Of a stretch of 64,000 nucleotides of DNA, positions 61,747-64,000 are shown in pieces. Where the stretch lies: assembly GCA_964020155.1 (NCBI GenBank), contig OZ026560.1, positions 4,849,259 through 4,913,258 of the forward strand, in the 5' to 3' direction. The stretch is from Chondrilla cf. caribensis. Taxonomy: Eukaryota; Porifera; Demospongiae; Chondrillida; Chondrillidae. Numbering within the stretch: position 1 is the stretch's first letter; the number at the start of each line of letters is the position of its first letter. The translations under genes were made by a program, and so were the position numbers. Below the pieces are notes generated by a model. That model made no database searches and was not told the DNA's origin. It saw only the letters and a list, made by a program, of their open reading frames with translations.

Positions 61747-63838
61747 TTAATAAAAGTCCACTTCTCTGGGAGATTTATGATGCTGAAAGCTGCTCTGGTG
61801 GATGGTCCTGTATACTCCTTGGTTCACACAGGCTCTACCAGACTGGGGGCACTGCCAATGACTCTGCTTCAGCTACAGAAGAGAAAAGATTAAAGTACTT
61901 GAGGTCTCCCACCCAGAACCAACTGCCCAGGGGCGTTTATTAACAGTACACTCATTAGCTCGGTTGGGCTATGGTTTAGTGTTGTGGATTGAATGCAACT
62001 GACAGCTGTCCCGCTCTTTGAGGTAGATCTGACTTTGTTAAGGCATCGTTCCCTACACCCGCACATCTACAGACAATAATTGGTTGACATAGTCTGTGGT
62101 GGGACCTACTTAACTAGAGTGCACTTCAAGGAGCACTTGTATGGAGGAGCATGATATGTGTACAGTAACACAGTTGTATGTGCTAACTTCACTAACATAA
62201 CATGTTGGCATAGCAGACTATCCAGTTATGGGGGCTTGGCAAATTCTGACCAGTGTTCCCCTCAGGGTAAAGTGGCAACGGGGTGCTAACGACCCCTGGG
62301 GGCACTCCATCGTGATCACCAACTTGGTTGTTTGGTTGCTATTGCTCTGACAGGTTCTATGCCCCATGTCCACACTACACCCGACATCCAATTCCATGCT
62401 CTTCATACTCACAACGCATGTAATAATGTACTGTATTATACAGAATATTCACATTGCTGTTCCCAGGTACGTATTTAGGAATTCATGTATATTTCTATCT
62501 TTCCTTTTTACTGTTGGAAATACAGCATGTGTTGCACCTTGTTCCAAGTGTGCAGGGGAACACTGCCAACCCTTCACACATCCACGAGTCTCTGCACTGT
62601 CACTAATCCTCATCTCACCTTGTTCAGAGCAGCAGGGTTGAGCTTCTCTCTGGGGACTCTTGGCAGAGGATGGTGAACAAAGGCAGTGGTGGACAGGTAT
62701 TGATCTGCAGAGAGTGAAGTAGTGTAATGTCAGGAGTCAAGGTAACCCAGTGTTCCAAGTTCCCCCAGTGTTCCAAGTTCCCCCAGTGTTCCAAGTTCCC
62801 CCAGTGTTCCAAGTTGCCCCAGTGTTCCAAGTTACCCCAGTGTTCCAAGTTACCCAAGTGTTCCAAGTCACCCCGGTGTTCCAAGCTACCCCAGTGTTAC
62901 AAGTTCCCCCACTGTTCCAAGTTAACCCAGTGTTTCAAGTTACCACGGTGTTGCCGCCATTTTACCATACATGGTGACAGGTCCACATACCTGGATTTTG
63001 GTATGGGAACTGAATGCTGTCCTTTGGTGGAGGTCTGATGTAGTGCTGCTGGTCATAAGGTGGCTGGTAGGTGGACATCACCAAGGACTGAGGAGGGAGA
63101 TGGTTGGAGGGACATCCTATTTGAAAATGAGACTCAACCCTGGTGTGGGCTCCCTGGATGTGCCTGGGGTAGAACCCAGGGGGAGGCTACAGAGATGACA
63201 AAAGATAAAGTGAAGATTTACAACAGAAGTTGATTTGCAGATTTTATGTATGTGCACGTGCATGTTGGATCCTGGACATGTTTTTGATAATCTTACATAC
63301 GTAAATAATCAGAAACACGCACATTATGACAAACACAAACACACTGAAAGAACACTCTTGCATTACTAGACCCATTCGGCCCTGTTCCAATCATAATTGT
63401 GGCCTGAACGAGGTCCCATTTGAAAGACAGAATAGACGATGTGTTTAGATTGCACAAGACCATTGAAAGACTACAGTATCTTACCAACTGTTAGATCTAC
63501 ACAACTCACTGCTCTGTGCGAGTGCTGCATTGATGAGAAGTTCATCCTAGCAGTGACCCTACCAGCATCCATGTCTCCTTGAGGAAAATGGCTGACATTC
63601 ATATCGGATGAGATCACAGGGGGATGCCCTGCCGGTGGAAAGCAATTCAGGGGAATTCCCTTTGATGACACTACCACCTGGTTGAAGGGATTAATCCTAA
63701 CATCACCGGGATGGAAGTTTGATTGATGGGTCCTGACAAAGGCTTGAGCTCTCTGATATGAGGGGACGGATGATGGCATTGGAGCCTCATATGACAGCTG
63801 ATTGTTAGTGGGTGGGATGGGAAACTTCCCAAAGTCAC
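61747..63838 (-). CDS. Proline-rich protein, 3' part (unrecognised, partial)
   Basis: Supported exons (minus): 63838-63485 (phase-1 start, so earlier exons lie beyond the window), 63186-62991, 62704-62619, 61872-61747 ending in TAA 61747-61749. The phases of 63485 and 63186 do not match directly, so a small exon is expected between them. A candidate is about 63389-63350 (acceptor CCTCGTTCAG), reading HNYDWNRAEW. The peptide is low-complexity, rich in Pro, Gln, His and Tyr (PPPGFYPRHIQGAHTRV, MSTYQPPYDQQHYIRPPP, HHPLPRVPREKLNPAALNK) and ends SPREVDFY. I recognise no domain. The composition suggests a disordered C-terminal tail of a regulatory or RNA-associated protein, which is only a guess. 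Confidence 0.55.
62745..62955. repeat. CCCAGTGTTCCAAGTT minisatellite
   Basis: About 13 copies of a 16-17-bp unit inside an intron of the proline-rich gene, about 40 bases from the acceptor at 62705. Confidence 0.93.
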
Positions 63839-64000
63839 CTACACGAGTATGACAAAGGAAAAATGAACATAATACCACCAATGCTCCATATGACCTCTGC
63901 TATGTTGAAACTCTACAGTAAGACATTGCATTAATGTTGAACTATTGATCAACATTTGCAATTAATTGTGATATTCGACAGAGACAGTTATAACATATCG
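63839..64000. other. Right edge, intron of the proline-rich gene
   Basis: Upstream of the acceptor CGTGTAG before 63838. AT-rich, nothing else seen. It should be intron sequence continuing out of the window. Confidence 0.55.

Overview
The window is animal (metazoan) nuclear DNA. It carries intron-split genes for RASA1, a C2-WW-HECT (NEDD4-type) ubiquitin ligase, an SHB-type SH2 adaptor, HAUS1, nicalin, PEX3 and PIGB, with short GT-AG introns. Very dense gene packing, unusual intron loss and abundant (CA/GT)n tracts suggest a compact invertebrate genome, possibly a sponge or another early-branching animal. That placement is inference; the lineage cannot be fixed from the sequence alone.

Layout from left to right: 3' end of MRPS11 (+); HAUS1 (-) head-to-head with EIF2B5 (+); RASA1 (-, 18 coding exons, 10.4 kb) head-to-head with UTP4 (+); an SHB-family adaptor (-); a PH-actin fusion gene (-) head-to-head with a LYSMD3/4-like gene (+); DDX46 (-); nicalin (-) head-to-head with ADPGK (+); LINS1-like (-) head-to-head with a 1245-residue coiled-coil gene (+); a 26-exon NEDD4-like ligase (-) head-to-head with PIGB (+); PEX3 (-); and the 3' part of an unrecognised proline-rich gene (-). 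The exon chains I assembled keep frame. Their lengths (HAUS1 278, PEX3 367, PIGB 535, DDX46 1031 aa) agree with the family sizes I remember, which supports the models.

The genes do not form one pathway. They are mostly housekeeping genes (translation initiation, rRNA processing, splicing, GPI anchors, peroxisome biogenesis, ER membrane proteins) plus signalling genes. What links them is architecture. Six head-to-head pairs sit 80-460 bp apart between start codons, and three of the shared promoters carry two or three CACGTG E-boxes. Five genes (EIF2B5, UTP4, PH-actin, DDX46, coiled-coil) have a single coding exon while neighbours have up to 26.

The most notable observations are: (1) a 555-bp hAT-like MITE with 12-bp terminal inverted repeats and an 8-bp target duplication, sitting inside a coding exon of PIGB; (2) an intronless protein joining a PH domain to a full actin fold; (3) tandem repeats, both (GT)n and minisatellites, that start exactly at 5' splice sites, in one case repeating the exon end plus donor in 21-bp steps; (4) a five-WW NEDD4-like ligase whose catalytic cysteine codon is split by an intron.
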